Source: Neobacillus niacini
GTDB taxonomy: Bacteria; Bacillota; Bacilli; Bacillales; Cytobacillaceae
Direction: 5' to 3'
NCBI RefSeq assembly: GCF_030817595.1
Contig: NZ_JAUSZN010000001.1
Span: 2,612,001-2,676,000 of the forward strand
Length of the DNA: 64,000 nucleotides
Of this stretch, positions 1-9,699 are shown one piece after another; the stretch's first letter is position 1; every line of letters begins with the position of its first letter. The translations under genes were made by a program, and so were the position numbers. The notes beneath the pieces were generated by a model, which saw only the letters and a program-made list of their open reading frames with translations, ran no database searches and was not told the DNA's origin.

Positions 1-82
1 AATTCATTTTATGCGGGAGTCTAATGTAGGTTCCAATTAGGCAAGTACTTTAAGTTGAAATGACTTTTCTAAAAATGTCCAT

Positions 83-112
83 AAAAAAACCAGGCTCTGT
101 AAAAGCCTGGTT
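83..112 (-). terminator. Intrinsic terminator after ricA
   Basis: Read on the minus strand, a 9-bp stem (AACCAGGCT/AGCCTGGTT) with a 7-nt loop is followed by a run of T. It lies just past the ricA stop codon and closes the miaB-ricA unit. Positions 1-82 show no gene. Confidence 0.85.
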
Positions 113-118
113 ACCTTT

Positions 119-568
119 TTAATGTTCATGGTCGTGATCGTGATTTCCACAAGACCCGCCATTATGAATACTTGCACCTGTTTCACCTTTTAAGACATCT
201 CCGCCAGTAGACTCAATAATGACATCTGTTACCTTATTAGAGATTGTAGTAGCAATTAACTGAAGCAATTCATTTACTTCCATTTGGGACTGTTTAAACT
301 CTTGAACAACTGGAATATTATCTAACTCCTGTTCAATCGAAGCGATTTTATCTTCTACCTTTTTTAATGCTTCTGGCTTACCGTAATGTTGTAAATTAAC
401 GGCTTGCTTTTGCAAACCCTTAATATCTGAAATTAACGTACTAACCTTCGGGTTTACATGAATCTGTGCTTCTGCACGTTTAAAGAAATCAACTTCCTCA
501 GTTTCTCCTATCATGCGTGCTAATTCTTGTGCACGAGCGATGATATCGTCTTTTGTATATTTCGCCAC
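119..568 (-). CDS. ricA: RicA (YmcA), RicAFT complex subunit
   Basis: A 149-residue helical protein of the YlbF/YmcA family. In Bacillus, RicA works with RicF (YlbF) and RicT (YaaT) in a cytoplasmic complex that binds Fe-S clusters. The complex affects RNase Y specificity, mRNA maturation, biofilm formation, competence and sporulation. The sequence shows a long amphipathic helical region (about residues 5-115) and a Cys/His-rich tail (CGNHDHDHEH) that fits metal or cluster binding. It follows miaB with only 1 nt between stop and start, so the two are co-transcribed. RNase Y, its functional partner, is encoded about 6 kb away. The identity is supported by both sequence and the miaB neighbourhood. 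Confidence 0.9.
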   Translation of the reverse strand: MAKYTKDDIIARAQELARMIGETEEVDFFKRAEAQIHVNPKVSTLISDIKGLQKQAVNLQHYGKPEALKKVEDKIASIEQELDNIPVVQEFKQSQMEVNELLQLIATTISNKVTDVIIESTGGDVLKGETGASIHNGGSCGNHDHDHEH

Positions 569-569
569 T

Positions 570-2114
570 TTACTTCACCTCTACCGGTTCTAATTCTTCC
601 ACCATTTCTCCGTTTAATGACCATGTTTTTGTATCAGTAATTCTGACCTTAACAATTTTACCAATTGCTGATTTAGGAGCAGCAAAATTCACAAGCTTGT
701 TTCTGGAAGTGTATCCTGCAAGGACATCAGGATTGTTCTTGCTTTCCCCTTCAACAAGAACTTCAACAATTTGCCCTTTGTACTTTTTCATTGCTTCAGC
801 AGAAAGTTCATTCACTAAAGCATTCAACCTTTGTAGACGTTCTTTCTTTACCTCCATTGGGACATTATCCTGCATTTTTGCTGCCGGTGTGCCTTCACGT
901 GGAGAATAAATAAAAGTGTAAGCAAGCTCATAACCTACTTCACGATAAAGTGAAAGTGTCTCTTCAAATTGCTCATCTGTTTCATTTGGATAACCTACAA
1001 TAATATCTGTCGTTAAGGCTACATTTGGAATAGCGGCTTTTATTTTTCTGACCAATTCTAAATATTGCTCTCTTGTATATTTACGTGCCATAATTTTTAA
1101 CACATCTGTTGAACCAGATTGAACCGGTAAATGGATGTGATCCATTAGATTTCCGCCCTTGGCAAGAACCTCAATAAGATGATCATCAAAGTCGCGTGGA
1201 TGGCTCGTTGTAAAACGGATACGCGGGATATCAATTTTGCGTAATTCATCCATTAAATCTCCGAGACCGTATTTCATGTCTTCAAGATCTTTACCATATG
1301 CGTTTACGTTTTGACCTAGTAACGTAACTTCCTGATACCCTTGTGCTGCTAAATGTCGTACTTCCTGGATAATTTCTTCAGGGCGACGGCTTCTCTCTTT
1401 ACCGCGTGTGAAAGGAACAATACAATAGGTACAGAATTTGTCACAGCCATACATAATGTTAACCCATGCCTTAATATTTCCGCGTCTTACTTTTGGAAGG
1501 TTTTCAATAACGTCCCCTTCTTTAGACCATACTTCAACAACCATTTCTTTTGACATGTAGGCATCATGTAAAATATTTGGCAAACGATGAATGTTATGTG
1601 TACCAAAAATCATATCCACTTGGTTATAGGTTTTTAAGATTTTATTGACCACAGATTCTTCCTGTGACATACATCCACATACACCTAAGAGTAAATCTGG
1701 CTTTTCTGTCTTCAAATGCTTTAAATGTCCTAGTTCACCAAACACTTTATTTTCAGCATTTTCACGAATCGCACATGTATTTAATAGGATAACATTCGCG
1801 TCTTCTGTCCTGTCAGTCGGTTCATAGCCTAAAGCCAAAAAGATTCCAGCCATAACTTCCGTATCGTGCTCGTTCATCTGGCAGCCGTACGTACGAATAT
1901 AAAACTTTCTGCCTTCACCCATGCCGCGAAACTCTTCAGGAATGGAGAAATCATTGTGGTATCTTACTTCTTCTTTACCACGTTTTTTAGCGTCTTTTAA
2001 TGATGGTGCAGTAATGACCTGTTCAAAGTACTTACTGTAATCCTTGCCGGATTTTTTGTCCGAAGAATTAGCAGCTTCAATTTGTTTTGATTCTAAACGT
2101 TGTTTCTCATTCAT
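570..2114 (-). CDS. miaB: tRNA-2-methylthio-N6-dimethylallyladenosine synthase MiaB
   Basis: A radical-SAM methylthiotransferase that converts i6A37 to ms2i6A37 in tRNAs reading UNN codons. At 514 residues it has the Bacillus-type N-terminal extension (about 65 residues). The UPF0004 domain carries cluster cysteines C78, C114 and C148, with an additional C146. The radical-SAM motif CxxxCxxC is at C224/C228/C231, and a TRAM domain occupies roughly residues 445-510. The start codon has an AGGAGA-like ribosome binding site. It is followed directly by ricA. The neighbour order (korB upstream across a terminator) suggests its own promoter in the 2115-2261 gap. Confidence 0.96.
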   Translation of the reverse strand: MNEKQRLESKQIEAANSSDKKSGKDYSKYFEQVITAPSLKDAKKRGKEEVRYHNDFSIPEEFRGMGEGRKFYIRTYGCQMNEHDTEVMAGIFLALGYEPTDRTEDANVILLNTCAIRENAENKVFGELGHLKHLKTEKPDLLLGVCGCMSQEESVVNKILKTYNQVDMIFGTHNIHRLPNILHDAYMSKEMVVEVWSKEGDVIENLPKVRRGNIKAWVNIMYGCDKFCTYCIVPFTRGKERSRRPEEIIQEVRHLAAQGYQEVTLLGQNVNAYGKDLEDMKYGLGDLMDELRKIDIPRIRFTTSHPRDFDDHLIEVLAKGGNLMDHIHLPVQSGSTDVLKIMARKYTREQYLELVRKIKAAIPNVALTTDIIVGYPNETDEQFEETLSLYREVGYELAYTFIYSPREGTPAAKMQDNVPMEVKKERLQRLNALVNELSAEAMKKYKGQIVEVLVEGESKNNPDVLAGYTSRNKLVNFAAPKSAIGKIVKVRITDTKTWSLNGEMVEELEPVEVK

Positions 2115-2261
2115 TCGTATTAAATCTCCTTTCAGTCATTTTAGCTGATGTGTCTATTAATATTAATAAAGTAAATTTTTACCTGTACATAGTGTTAGAA
2201 CACGCCTAACATACTTCTGCACATTATTATAGTATAAAGGTTAATAGGCTTGAAAACAATA

Positions 2262-2294
2262 GAAAATCCCGTAGCAGCACACTACGAGATTTTC
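2262..2294 (-). terminator. Intrinsic terminator after korB
   Basis: A minus-strand hairpin with a 13-bp near-perfect stem (GAAAATCTCGTAG against CTACGGGATTTTC) lies about 10 nt past the korB stop. It separates korAB from miaB. Confidence 0.75.
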
Positions 2295-2303
2295 AAATTG
2301 CTA

Positions 2304-3170
2304 TTACATAAATTCGCCAACTAGTTTATCAAAATATTGTTGATCAAGGTTTAAATCAGCCTGTGATAAAGGAGTTTCAGCGTAACCATTGATTAATTCC
2401 TGATACGATTGACGTTCTGTGTTCTGATAAATTAAACCAGTAACTAAGCCATTATGCTTCATCAATGTTTGCATAGCTTCTTCACGGTTTGAAGGATCAT
2501 AACCTTCAATATCACTCAACTTCGTTAAATTCTCTTTAAACCAGTCATAAGTGTTGACTTTATTATACGTTACACATGGGCTGTATACGTTTATTAAAGA
2601 GAACCCTTTATGCTTTATACCAGCTTCAATTAGAGCAGTCAAATCCTTTAGATCTGTTGAAAAACTTTGTGCAACAAATGTTGCTCCAGCAGTTAGGGCC
2701 ATCTCCATTGGAGAAATCGCTTGTTCAACCGATCCCATCGGAGTTGATTTTGTTTTAAATCCAGCAGCGGAACGTGGAGACGTTTGTCCCTTTGTTAAGC
2801 CATAGATTTGGTTATCCATTACAACATAAGTAATGTCAATATTTCTTCGGATTGCATGGATTGTATGACCCATACCAATTGCAAAACCGTCTCCGTCACC
2901 ACCAGAAGCGATTACTGTTAAATCACGGTTTGCCATTTTTACACCTTGTGCGATTGGTAATGAGCGGCCATGAATTCCATGGAAGCCGTAAGAATTAATA
3001 TATCCAGAGATACGGCCAGAACATCCAATACCAGAAATAACAGCTAAGTTTTCAGGCTCGAGACCTACATTCGCTGCTGCACGTTGCATTGCCGCTTGTA
3101 CAGAGAAGTCGCCACAGCCAGGGCACCAGTTCGGTTTTACATTATTTCTAAAGTCTTTAAAAGTGGCCAT
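2304..3170 (-). CDS. korB: 2-oxoacid:ferredoxin oxidoreductase, beta subunit (KorB)
   Basis: The TPP-binding beta subunit of a 2-oxoacid:ferredoxin oxidoreductase, most likely acting on 2-oxoglutarate and forming an acyl-CoA, CO2 and reduced ferredoxin. Visible features are a CPGCG motif (C16, C19) plus C50 and C199, which fit the [4Fe-4S] ligands of the family. The TPP/Mg motif is GDGDGF (91-96) with DNQIYGLTKGQ (119-129). Its 288 residues are normal for KorB. It starts 2 nt after the korA stop and is translationally coupled. The substrate is inferred from family resemblance, and pyruvate or another 2-oxoacid cannot be excluded from sequence alone. Confidence 0.93.
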   Translation of the reverse strand: MATFKDFRNNVKPNWCPGCGDFSVQAAMQRAAANVGLEPENLAVISGIGCSGRISGYINSYGFHGIHGRSLPIAQGVKMANRDLTVIASGGDGDGFAIGMGHTIHAIRRNIDITYVVMDNQIYGLTKGQTSPRSAAGFKTKSTPMGSVEQAISPMEMALTAGATFVAQSFSTDLKDLTALIEAGIKHKGFSLINVYSPCVTYNKVNTYDWFKENLTKLSDIEGYDPSNREEAMQTLMKHNGLVTGLIYQNTERQSYQELINGYAETPLSQADLNLDQQYFDKLVGEFM

Positions 3171-3172
3171 GT

Positions 3173-4909
3173 TTAGAACAACTCCTTACATTTTGTATAT
3201 ACTTCGTGTGGTAAGAACGGATTACCGTCATATTTTAAATGTTTAATAATCTTTTCAGCATGACCAACATTCATTTTCATAATGTTTGCCAATTGTCCAG
3301 TAGCGTTGTTCTCAACAACTACAACTTTCTTTGCTGAACGAACAAGTGGTAATACTTCGTCAGTCGGGAATGGGTGAATCAAACGAATTTGAGCATGGTT
3401 TACTTTTAAGCCATCGTTTTCTAAACGAACCATTGCTTCTTCAATTACACCACGAGTTGAATTGAATCCAACAAATAAGACATCAGCTTCTTCATGTTTC
3501 ACATTTTTATAAACTGGTGTGTTGAAACGAATATTTTCTATTTTACGGAATCGCTTGTCCATTTGAGCAATTCTGTTTGCTGCTGATTCAGAAGGTTTAC
3601 CAGTTTCATCATGTTCAACACCTGTTACATGGTGGATACCATTTTTCATACCAGGAATAACACGTGGTGAAATTCCATCAGCTGTCACTTCATAACGTTT
3701 GAAATATCCTTTGTTTTCATTTTCAGGAATTTCATCTGTTACCAGCTTACCGCGTCTGATTTCAACTTTATCCATGCTTAATGGTTCAACAGTCTGCTTA
3801 CCTAGAGATAATTGAAGATCTGAAAGAATAATAACTGGGCATTGATATTCTTCAGCAAGGTTAAATGCCTCGGCAGTATCATAGAATGCTTCTTCTACAG
3901 TACTTGGAGCCATAACGATTTTAGGGATTTCTCCATGTGTTCCATAGATCATCGCCATTAAATCGGACTGCTCTTGCTTTGTTGGTAATCCTGTAGATGG
4001 ACCGCCACGCTGGGTATCAACAATAACAAGCGGAGTTTCTGTAATACCAGATAATCCGATTGCTTCCATCTTTAATGATAGTCCAGGACCTGCAGATGCA
4101 GTTATTGTACGTACTCCAGCATAGTTGGCACCAATTGCCATTGTACATGCTGCAATTTCATCCTCTGTTTGAATAACTGAACCACCAAGTGCTGGAAGCT
4201 TTTTAATTAAATATTCCATTATTTCAGAAGCTGGTGTAATTGGGTAAGCAGCCATAAAGCGGCAGCCAGCTGCGACAGCCCCTAATGCAATAGCGTCATT
4301 TCCGATCATGAACATGCGCTTTTTACCGTCAGCTTTTTCAAGTTCCATTATTTCAACGCCATCTACAAGCTGATTTTTCATATACTCATATCCAGCTTTA
4401 ATGGCATCCATGTTTTTCGCAACTACTTGTGCACCTTTTTTACCAAAAATCTCTTGAACTACTTCTTCAAACACATGAATATCAAGATTCAAGACAGCTG
4501 ATGTAGCACCAATCGCTACCATGTTTTTCATTAAGGATGTTCCTAATTCAGTAGCAATTTCTGTAAATGGAACCGCATACAATGCTGCTTGTGTATCTTC
4601 TGGTTTCTTAGGCGTGAACTTTGCATCCGCAAGGATTACACCTTTAGCGTGTAGCTCTTTGTAGTTTAAATCGATAGTTTCTTGGTCAAAAGCGACAAGA
4701 ACATCAAGATCATCAGAGATTGAACGAACTTCTGTCGTACTTACTCTGATTTTGTTGTTGGTATGACCACCTTTAATACGAGATGAAAAGTGACGATAAC
4801 CATACAAGTAATAACCTAGGCGATTTAATGCAATAGCAAATATTTCCCCTGTACTTTCAATACCTTCCCCTTGTTGTCCGCCAACTTTCCACGAAAGTTG
4901 ATTGATCAT
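3173..4909 (-). CDS. korA: 2-oxoacid:ferredoxin oxidoreductase, fused gamma-alpha subunit (KorA)
   Basis: A 578-residue subunit. It has an N-terminal gamma domain (about residues 1-185, QQGEGIESTGE near the start) fused to the pyrimidine-binding alpha domain, with the YPITPASEIMEYL signature near residue 220. A C-terminal domain of the POR/KOR type follows from about 470. With KorB it forms the complete enzyme, and no delta ferredoxin subunit is encoded nearby. It is first in a korA-korB operon, preceded by a good promoter and two cre-like sites (see 5041-5260). I recall B. subtilis having tdh-kbl between spoVS and miaB, so korAB here follows the arrangement of the B. cereus side of the family. 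Confidence 0.93.
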   Translation of the reverse strand: MINQLSWKVGGQQGEGIESTGEIFAIALNRLGYYLYGYRHFSSRIKGGHTNNKIRVSTTEVRSISDDLDVLVAFDQETIDLNYKELHAKGVILADAKFTPKKPEDTQAALYAVPFTEIATELGTSLMKNMVAIGATSAVLNLDIHVFEEVVQEIFGKKGAQVVAKNMDAIKAGYEYMKNQLVDGVEIMELEKADGKKRMFMIGNDAIALGAVAAGCRFMAAYPITPASEIMEYLIKKLPALGGSVIQTEDEIAACTMAIGANYAGVRTITASAGPGLSLKMEAIGLSGITETPLVIVDTQRGGPSTGLPTKQEQSDLMAMIYGTHGEIPKIVMAPSTVEEAFYDTAEAFNLAEEYQCPVIILSDLQLSLGKQTVEPLSMDKVEIRRGKLVTDEIPENENKGYFKRYEVTADGISPRVIPGMKNGIHHVTGVEHDETGKPSESAANRIAQMDKRFRKIENIRFNTPVYKNVKHEEADVLFVGFNSTRGVIEEAMVRLENDGLKVNHAQIRLIHPFPTDEVLPLVRSAKKVVVVENNATGQLANIMKMNVGHAEKIIKHLKYDGNPFLPHEVYTKCKELF

Positions 4910-5040
4910 GACTTACACCCCTTTGGATATGTAAAAAGTATATTTTAGAACTCGTTAATAGTGTAGCACAATTCCGAGTCATTCACTAGAATTTAGACTT
5001 TAATGCTTTAAAGGCTAAATCAATCGAAACTAGAATATGT

Positions 5041-5054
5041 ACTAAACGCTTACA
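5041..5054 (-). promoter_or_regulatory. Cre-like CcpA site over the korA start of transcription
   Basis: On the minus strand TGTAAGCGTTTAGT matches the Bacillus cre consensus TGWAARCGYTWNCW at 13 of 14 positions. It abuts the predicted korA -10 and covers the expected transcription start, a classical position for CcpA repression. The function is inferred. Confidence 0.5.
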
Positions 5055-5083
5055 ATTCTAGACCTCTATTCCAAAAATTGCAA
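5055..5083 (-). promoter_or_regulatory. Predicted sigma-A promoter of korAB
   Basis: Minus strand: -35 TTGCAA (5078-5083), 17-bp spacer, -10 TAGAAT (5055-5060). This is the best sigma-A match in the korA upstream gap. Confidence 0.55.
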
Positions 5084-5246
5084 CCCTTTCAGACGAAATA
5101 TTGTCTAAAATATGAATATTTTTTTATATTATAAAAATTGACATTTAGTAAAGCTACTTACCTTACCCTAAAATTGTTGTAAAACGTTGCTGTTATGCGA
5201 TTTGGTACTAAATCTAAAAAAATATATTACTTTAACACTTTATCAT

Positions 5247-5260
5247 AGAAAACGTTTTCA
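5247..5260 (-). promoter_or_regulatory. Consensus cre site upstream of korA
   Basis: TGAAAACGTTTTCT (minus strand) matches TGWAARCGYTWNCW at all 14 positions. It is about 165 bp upstream of the predicted korA promoter, so it could act as an auxiliary or activating CcpA site, or serve a second promoter I cannot place. Confidence 0.5.
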
Positions 5261-5296
5261 CTTATACTAGAATAACATTATTATAATAATTTGTAT

Positions 5297-5326
5297 ATAA
5301 AAATACCTGCTTAAAATATAAGCAGG
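5297..5326 (-). terminator. Intrinsic terminator after spoVS
   Basis: Minus strand: 8-bp stem CCTGCTTA/TAAGCAGG with a 5-nt loop, followed by TATTTTTAT. It lies about 50 nt past the spoVS stop. Confidence 0.8.
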
Positions 5327-5377
5327 CAAAAGCGTTTGTTTTATTCATCTTATTTCACATCATTGATTCTATCTCTT

Positions 5378-5638
5378 TCATCTTGGTTCAACAATAAGCT
5401 TTATAGCCGTGCGTTCTTCACCATCAATCTGAATATCAGTGAACGCAGGGATGCAAATCAAATCAACTCCGCTAGGTGCTACAAATCCTCTTGCAATCGC
5501 TACTGCCTTAACAGCTTGATTCAATGCACCTGCACCAATCGCCTGTATTTCTGCTGCACCTCTTTCACGCAGAACTCCAGCAAGTGCACCAGCTACAGAA
5601 TTAGGATTAGATTTTGCTGAAACTTTTAATATTTCCAT
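5378..5638 (-). CDS. spoVS: Stage V sporulation protein S
   Basis: An 86-residue Alba-like protein needed for normal progress past stage V of sporulation. It is one of the most conserved small sporulation proteins. The frame stays open 40 codons further upstream, but I chose the internal ATG (5636-5638). It has an AAGGGGGAG ribosome binding site 7 nt away and yields the family's usual sequence MEILKVSAKSNPNSVAG at the usual length. It has its own terminator and a sigma-H-like promoter, so it appears monocistronic between korA and ymdB. Confidence 0.97.
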   Translation of the reverse strand: MEILKVSAKSNPNSVAGALAGVLRERGAAEIQAIGAGALNQAVKAVAIARGFVAPSGVDLICIPAFTDIQIDGEERTAIKLIVEPR

Positions 5639-5704
5639 TCCTAGCTCCCCCTTGTATAATCCCGATCCTGGCATGAGCAGTTTCATGAGCAAATCAGGTA
5701 TATA

Positions 5705-5733
5705 AGATTCCACTGCTACTATATTCATTCTGC
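5705..5733 (-). promoter_or_regulatory. Candidate sigma-H promoter of spoVS
   Basis: Minus strand: GCAGAATGA (5725-5733), 11-bp spacer, GTGGAATCT (5705-5713). These compare with the sigma-H consensus RNAGGAWWW-N11/12-RNNGAATWW, with two -35 mismatches. spoVS is a known sigma-H gene in B. subtilis. The site lies about 70 bp before the start codon. Confidence 0.45.
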
Positions 5734-5779
5734 AAAAGACATATTCCGGCTTGGACAAAAAAAGTGCTTATTTATCGTT

Positions 5780-5810
5780 AAAAAGAAATAACCTTCCATT
5801 TCGGAAGGTT
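5780..5810 (-). terminator. Intrinsic terminator overlapping the ymdB stop
   Basis: Minus strand: 8-bp stem AACCTTCC/GGAAGGTT with a 5-nt loop, then ATTTCTTTTT. The ascending arm starts inside the ymdB stop codon. Confidence 0.8.
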
Positions 5811-6606
5811 AAGAATACCAAGGATGATCTTCATTTATTAAAATTCTCTCCATTTTTTTGCACTTTCCAGTTTTTCTGTCTAGTTCCATGTAGACGCCGC
5901 TAAGCTGAGTTCTACCTGATTTAGGGACTTCAAATCTTACAGGAAGGCTTGTAAGGAATTTAGTGATGACTGCTTCCCTTTCCATCCCAAGAATTCCATC
6001 ATATGGACCTGTCATCCCTACATCTGTTAAATAGCCTGTCCCATTTGGCAGGACACGGCTATCCGCTGTTTGTACATGTGTATGGGTGCCTACAACTGCA
6101 GAAACCCTCCCGTCTAAATACCAGCCCATTGCTTGTTTTTCACTGGTAGCTTCTGCATGAAAATCCACAAAGATAAAGGGTGTACGTGCTTGAGCGATTT
6201 CGACTAATTCATCTGCCTTTTTAAAAGGGCAATCCAGTGGAGGCATAAAGGTTCGCCCCTGCAAATTGATGACAGCTACCTCGATGTCATTTACCTTAAA
6301 AAATGCTAACCCTTTGCCGGGAGTTCCTTCTGGAAAGTTTGCTGGACGTACCATATTCTTTGCTGATTCGATAAATTCAAAAATCTCCTTGTTGTCCCAT
6401 GCGTGATTTCCAAGGGTTACAGCCTGTGCTCCAGAACCTAAAAATTCCCGATAGATTTTTTCTGTAATACCTCTGCCGCCTGCTGCATTTTCACCATTAA
6501 TAATCGTAAAATTTGGTCGATACTTTTCCTTAATCTTTGGCACATACTCTTTTACCATATCTCGACCTGGTGATCCTACAACATCTCCAATAAATAATAA
6601 GTTCAT
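5809..6606 (-). CDS. ymdB: YmdB 2',3'-cyclic nucleotide phosphodiesterase
   Basis: A 265-residue calcineurin-like metallophosphoesterase. In B. subtilis, YmdB hydrolyses 2',3'-cAMP and is needed for the switch to biofilm and nanotube-related behaviour. Dimetal-site motifs are visible: GDVVGSPGRD at residues 7-16, NGENAAGG, GNHAWDN, FHAEATSEK and GTHTHVQTAD. I moved the start to the ATG at 6604-6606, 15 codons inside the open frame, because AAAGGA lies 6-7 nt upstream and the product then matches the usual 264-residue length. It follows rny, as in most Bacillaceae, but each gene has its own terminator. Confidence 0.94.
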   Translation of the reverse strand: MNLLFIGDVVGSPGRDMVKEYVPKIKEKYRPNFTIINGENAAGGRGITEKIYREFLGSGAQAVTLGNHAWDNKEIFEFIESAKNMVRPANFPEGTPGKGLAFFKVNDIEVAVINLQGRTFMPPLDCPFKKADELVEIAQARTPFIFVDFHAEATSEKQAMGWYLDGRVSAVVGTHTHVQTADSRVLPNGTGYLTDVGMTGPYDGILGMEREAVITKFLTSLPVRFEVPKSGRTQLSGVYMELDRKTGKCKKMERILINEDHPWYS

Positions 6607-6683
6607 TTGTAATCCTTTCGTAATGCATTTATTTATTATAAATTGTATCACACTTTTATTTTATTTAACCGCAACTCCAAACT

Positions 6684-6717
6684 TCAAAAAAATAAAGCAG
6701 TGCTTTCGCACCGCTTT
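6684..6717 (-). terminator. Intrinsic terminator overlapping the rny stop
   Basis: Minus strand: 10-bp stem AAAGCGGTGC/GCACTGCTTT with a GAAA tetraloop, then ATTTTTTT. The upstream arm overlaps the rny stop codon. Confidence 0.85.
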
Positions 6718-8275
6718 ATTTTGCATATTCTACAGCCCGTGTTTCACGGATAACTGTCACTTTAATATGTCCAGGGTAGTCAAGCTCTTCTTCTATTCGT
6801 TTTCGAATATCTCGAGCCAAACGATGTGCAGCTAGATCATCAACTGCATCTGGTCTTACAATAATCCGGACCTCTCGGCCAGCTTGGATTGCAAAAGATT
6901 TTTCAACACCTTCATAAGACTCAGAAATTTCCTCCAGCTTTTCTAAACGGCGGATATAGTTTTCTAGAGTCTCACTGCGTGCACCAGGTCTCGCAACCGA
7001 CAAAGCGTCAGCAGCAGCCACTAGAACAGCGATGGTTGATGTTGGTTCCGTATCACCATGATGTGAAGCAATACTGTTGATTACCACTGGGTGTTCCTTG
7101 TATTTAGTCGCAAGCTCAACCCCGATTTCAACGTGACTTCCTTCCACTTCATGGTCAATCGCTTTTCCAATATCATGTAATAGACCTGCACGTCGTGCCA
7201 GTGTTTCATCCTCACCAAGTTCAGCTGCAAGTAAGCCCGAAAGCTGTGCAACCTCCATTGAGTGTTTTAAGACATTTTGTCCGTAACTAGTACGGAACTT
7301 CAAGCGTCCTAGGATCTTAATAAGATCCGGATGTAATCCATGAACTCCGACTTCAAATGTCGTCTGTTCACCCACTTCACGAATGTACTCATCCACTTCA
7401 CGACGAGATTTTTCGACCATTTCCTCAATTCGTGCAGGATGGATTCGTCCATCTTGAACTAATTTTTCAAGCGCTAATCGCGCCGTTTCCCGACGAATCG
7501 GGTCGAACCCTGATAGAATAACAGCTTCTGGAGTATCATCGATAATCAAGTCAATTCCTGTAAGTGTCTCTAGTGTACGGATATTTCTTCCTTCACGACC
7601 AATAATACGGCCTTTCATTTCATCATTCGGAAGGTTGACTACAGATACAGTCGTTTCCGCAACATGGTCAGCAGCGCAACGCTGGATTGCTAGCGATAGA
7701 ATTTCCTTCGCTTTCTTATCCGCTTCCTCTTTGGCGCGGTTTTCACTTTCCTTAATCATTATCGCAGTGTCATAGGTTAACTCCTGCTCCATCTTATCGA
7801 TAATGATGTTCTTCGCTTCCTCACGAGTCAAACTCGAAATACGTTCAAGTTCAGTTTGTTGTGTTCGTACCAACTCGTCCACTTTGCTTTCCATCTGTTC
7901 AATATGCTGTTGTCTTTGGTTTAGAGAATCATCCTTCTTTTCTAATAGAATTTCTCGTTTATTTAACGATTCATCCTTTCGATCTAAATTCTCTTCTCTT
8001 TGCAGTAAACGGTTTTCTTGTTTTTGCAGTTCATTTCTTCGTTCACGAACCTCACGTTCGGCTTCCGTACGAAGCTTGTGAATTTCATCCTTTGCCTCTA
8101 GCAAAGCTTCTTTTTTCAATGAATCAGCATCACGCTTTGCATCTTCAAGAATCTGCTCTGCAGCATTCTTTGCACCTGCTATTTTTGCCTCAGCAATGGA
8201 TTTACGAACAAAATAGCCAACAACGGCACCGACGATAATGCCAAGCAAAATGGAGATGATAGTAATAGGTTCCAT
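6716..8275 (-). CDS. rny: Ribonuclease Y
   Basis: A 519-residue membrane-anchored endoribonuclease that starts decay or maturation of many mRNAs. Visible in order are a single N-terminal transmembrane helix (about residues 4-25), a long charged coiled coil (about 28-195), a KH domain ([15 protein letters not shown] near 225) and an HD phosphohydrolase domain ([10 protein letters not shown] and [10 protein letters not shown], about 340-375). The start has AGGAGGTG 6 nt upstream. A strong sigma-A promoter lies 130 bp upstream. Its accessory factor RicA is encoded at the left edge of the window. Confidence 0.97.
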   Translation of the reverse strand: MEPITIISILLGIIVGAVVGYFVRKSIAEAKIAGAKNAAEQILEDAKRDADSLKKEALLEAKDEIHKLRTEAEREVRERRNELQKQENRLLQREENLDRKDESLNKREILLEKKDDSLNQRQQHIEQMESKVDELVRTQQTELERISSLTREEAKNIIIDKMEQELTYDTAIMIKESENRAKEEADKKAKEILSLAIQRCAADHVAETTVSVVNLPNDEMKGRIIGREGRNIRTLETLTGIDLIIDDTPEAVILSGFDPIRRETARLALEKLVQDGRIHPARIEEMVEKSRREVDEYIREVGEQTTFEVGVHGLHPDLIKILGRLKFRTSYGQNVLKHSMEVAQLSGLLAAELGEDETLARRAGLLHDIGKAIDHEVEGSHVEIGVELATKYKEHPVVINSIASHHGDTEPTSTIAVLVAAADALSVARPGARSETLENYIRRLEKLEEISESYEGVEKSFAIQAGREVRIIVRPDAVDDLAAHRLARDIRKRIEEELDYPGHIKVTVIRETRAVEYAK

Positions 8276-8408
8276 CGTTACACCTCCTCTTGCTATGAAC
8301 TTTTGTTACACTTTTTAAGTGTCGGCATGTACATTGGTTTGGTTCAACATACAGCAAGCACCAAGCTTTTCATTGTAATATTAACAAAAATGTAAAATAT
8401 ACATGTTA

Positions 8409-8437
8409 ATTGTAAATGTGTGTATATTTATTGTCAA
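8409..8437 (-). promoter_or_regulatory. Sigma-A promoter of rny
   Basis: Minus strand: consensus -35 TTGACA (8432-8437), 17-bp spacer, -10 TACAAT (8409-8414). It gives a leader of about 125 nt containing a small ACACTT/AAGTGT hairpin. This is one of the best promoters in the window. Confidence 0.75.
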
Positions 8438-8552
8438 GGGTAACTCCTGACAGCTTTTTGAAATATTTAGACTTTGTTCATGTTTTAACAATATATAAAT
8501 TGCTATTGTTTGTATAGATATACATGCAGATTGATAATTATTCACTTTTATT

Positions 8553-8588
8553 AAAAAGAGCAAAACCTAATCAGGCTTTGCTCTTTTT
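8553..8588 (-). terminator. Intrinsic terminator after recA
   Basis: Minus strand: long stem AAAAAGAGCAAA-GCC against GGTTTTGCTCTTTTT with a short loop, one to two nucleotides past the recA stop. The symmetric A and T tracts could let it act in both directions. Confidence 0.85.
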
Positions 8589-8589
8589 G

Positions 8590-9630
8590 TTAGTCTATTA
8601 ATTCGAACTGTTCATCGTCATCGGCTTCAGTGACTATTTTTTCCCCGTCTAATCCGAAGTGTTCACGAATCTTTTGTTGAATTTCAAGACGAACACTTGG
8701 ATTTTCTCTTAAGAAGGTCTTTGCATTTTCACGGCCTTGACCGATTCTTTCCTCATTGTAAGAATACCAAGAACCGCTCTTTTGAACGATATCTAATTCA
8801 GAGCCAATATCAATGATCTCGCCCTCTTTAGAAATTCCTTCACCATACATAATATCGACTTCCGCTGTACGGAATGGAGGTGCAACTTTATTTTTAACGA
8901 CTTTAATCTTGGTTTTGTTACCAACCACGTCAGTGCCTTGTTTGATAGCTTCTCCACGACGTACTTCAACACGGATCGTAGAGTAGAATTTCAACGCACG
9001 ACCACCAGGTGTCGTCTCAGGGTTCCCAAACATGACACCAATCTTTTCACGAACTTGGTTAATAAAGATTGCGATTGTCTTCGATTTGTTAATGACACCA
9101 GAAAGTTTACGGAGTGCCTGAGACATCAAACGAGCTTGAAGACCCATGTGGGAATCTCCCATTTCTCCTTCAATTTCTGCTTTTGGAACTAATGCTGCAA
9201 CGGAATCGACTACTAGAATATCAATCGCACCACTTCGTACAAGTGCCTCTGCGATTTCTAGCGCTTGTTCTCCTGTATCAGGCTGGGATAACAATAACTC
9301 ATCGATGTTAACCCCTAGTTTTTGTGCATATGCTGGGTCAAGTGCGTGCTCAGCATCGATAAACGCTGCTTGTCCGCCTGCTGCTTGTACTTCAGCAATT
9401 GCATGTAAAGCAACAGTTGTTTTACCTGAGCTTTCAGGTCCGTAAATTTCGATAATTCTTCCTCTAGGATATCCGCCCACACCAAGTGCTGAATCTACTG
9501 CTAATGAGCCACTTGGACTTGTTAAAATCCTTGTGTCTGTCTTCTCTCCCATTTTCATGATGGAACCTTTACCAAATTGCTTTTCTATCTGTTTTAGCGC
9601 CATTTCTAAGGCCGCTTTACGATCACTCAC
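8590..9630 (-). CDS. recA: Recombinase RecA
   Basis: A 346-residue DNA strand-exchange protein and SOS co-protease. The Walker A motif GPESSGKT is at residues 64-71, the core domain is complete, and the acidic C-terminus is [10 protein letters not shown] ribosome binding site (AGGGAGGAA) precedes the ATG. It has its own promoter with an adjacent LexA-type box and is separated from cinA by a terminator and 370 bp, so transcription need not come from cinA. Confidence 0.99.
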   Translation of the reverse strand: MSDRKAALEMALKQIEKQFGKGSIMKMGEKTDTRILTSPSGSLAVDSALGVGGYPRGRIIEIYGPESSGKTTVALHAIAEVQAAGGQAAFIDAEHALDPAYAQKLGVNIDELLLSQPDTGEQALEIAEALVRSGAIDILVVDSVAALVPKAEIEGEMGDSHMGLQARLMSQALRKLSGVINKSKTIAIFINQVREKIGVMFGNPETTPGGRALKFYSTIRVEVRRGEAIKQGTDVVGNKTKIKVVKNKVAPPFRTAEVDIMYGEGISKEGEIIDIGSELDIVQKSGSWYSYNEERIGQGRENAKTFLRENPSVRLEIQQKIREHFGLDGEKIVTEADDDEQFELID

Positions 9631-9699
9631 TACTAGTTCCTCCCTTATATATAAACCAAAAAGTTAATAGCCAAATTCAATAATTTAAAACCTACTAAT

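Larger units (their letters stand above)
4910..5296. other. AT-rich regulatory gap upstream of korA
   Basis: A 387-bp non-coding stretch between korA and the spoVS terminator. It holds the predicted korA promoter (5055-5083), a cre-like site directly after its -10 (5041-5054) and a consensus cre site about 170 bp further upstream (5247-5260). I see no credible ORF or RNA gene here. The predicted korA leader is about 140 nt and unusually AT-rich. Confidence 0.7.

Noticed and set aside
553..909. Plus-strand ORF over the miaB/ricA junction
   Set aside because: It is the complement of miaB codons, with no ribosome binding site and low-complexity Ser/Phe-rich composition typical of shadow frames.
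5639..5758. N-terminal extension of spoVS
   Set aside because: It would overlap the sigma-H-like promoter, and the internal ATG has a far better ribosome binding site and the known protein start.
8381..8563. 60-codon ORF upstream of rny
   Set aside because: It covers the rny promoter and the recA terminator, is AT-biased and has no ribosome binding site.
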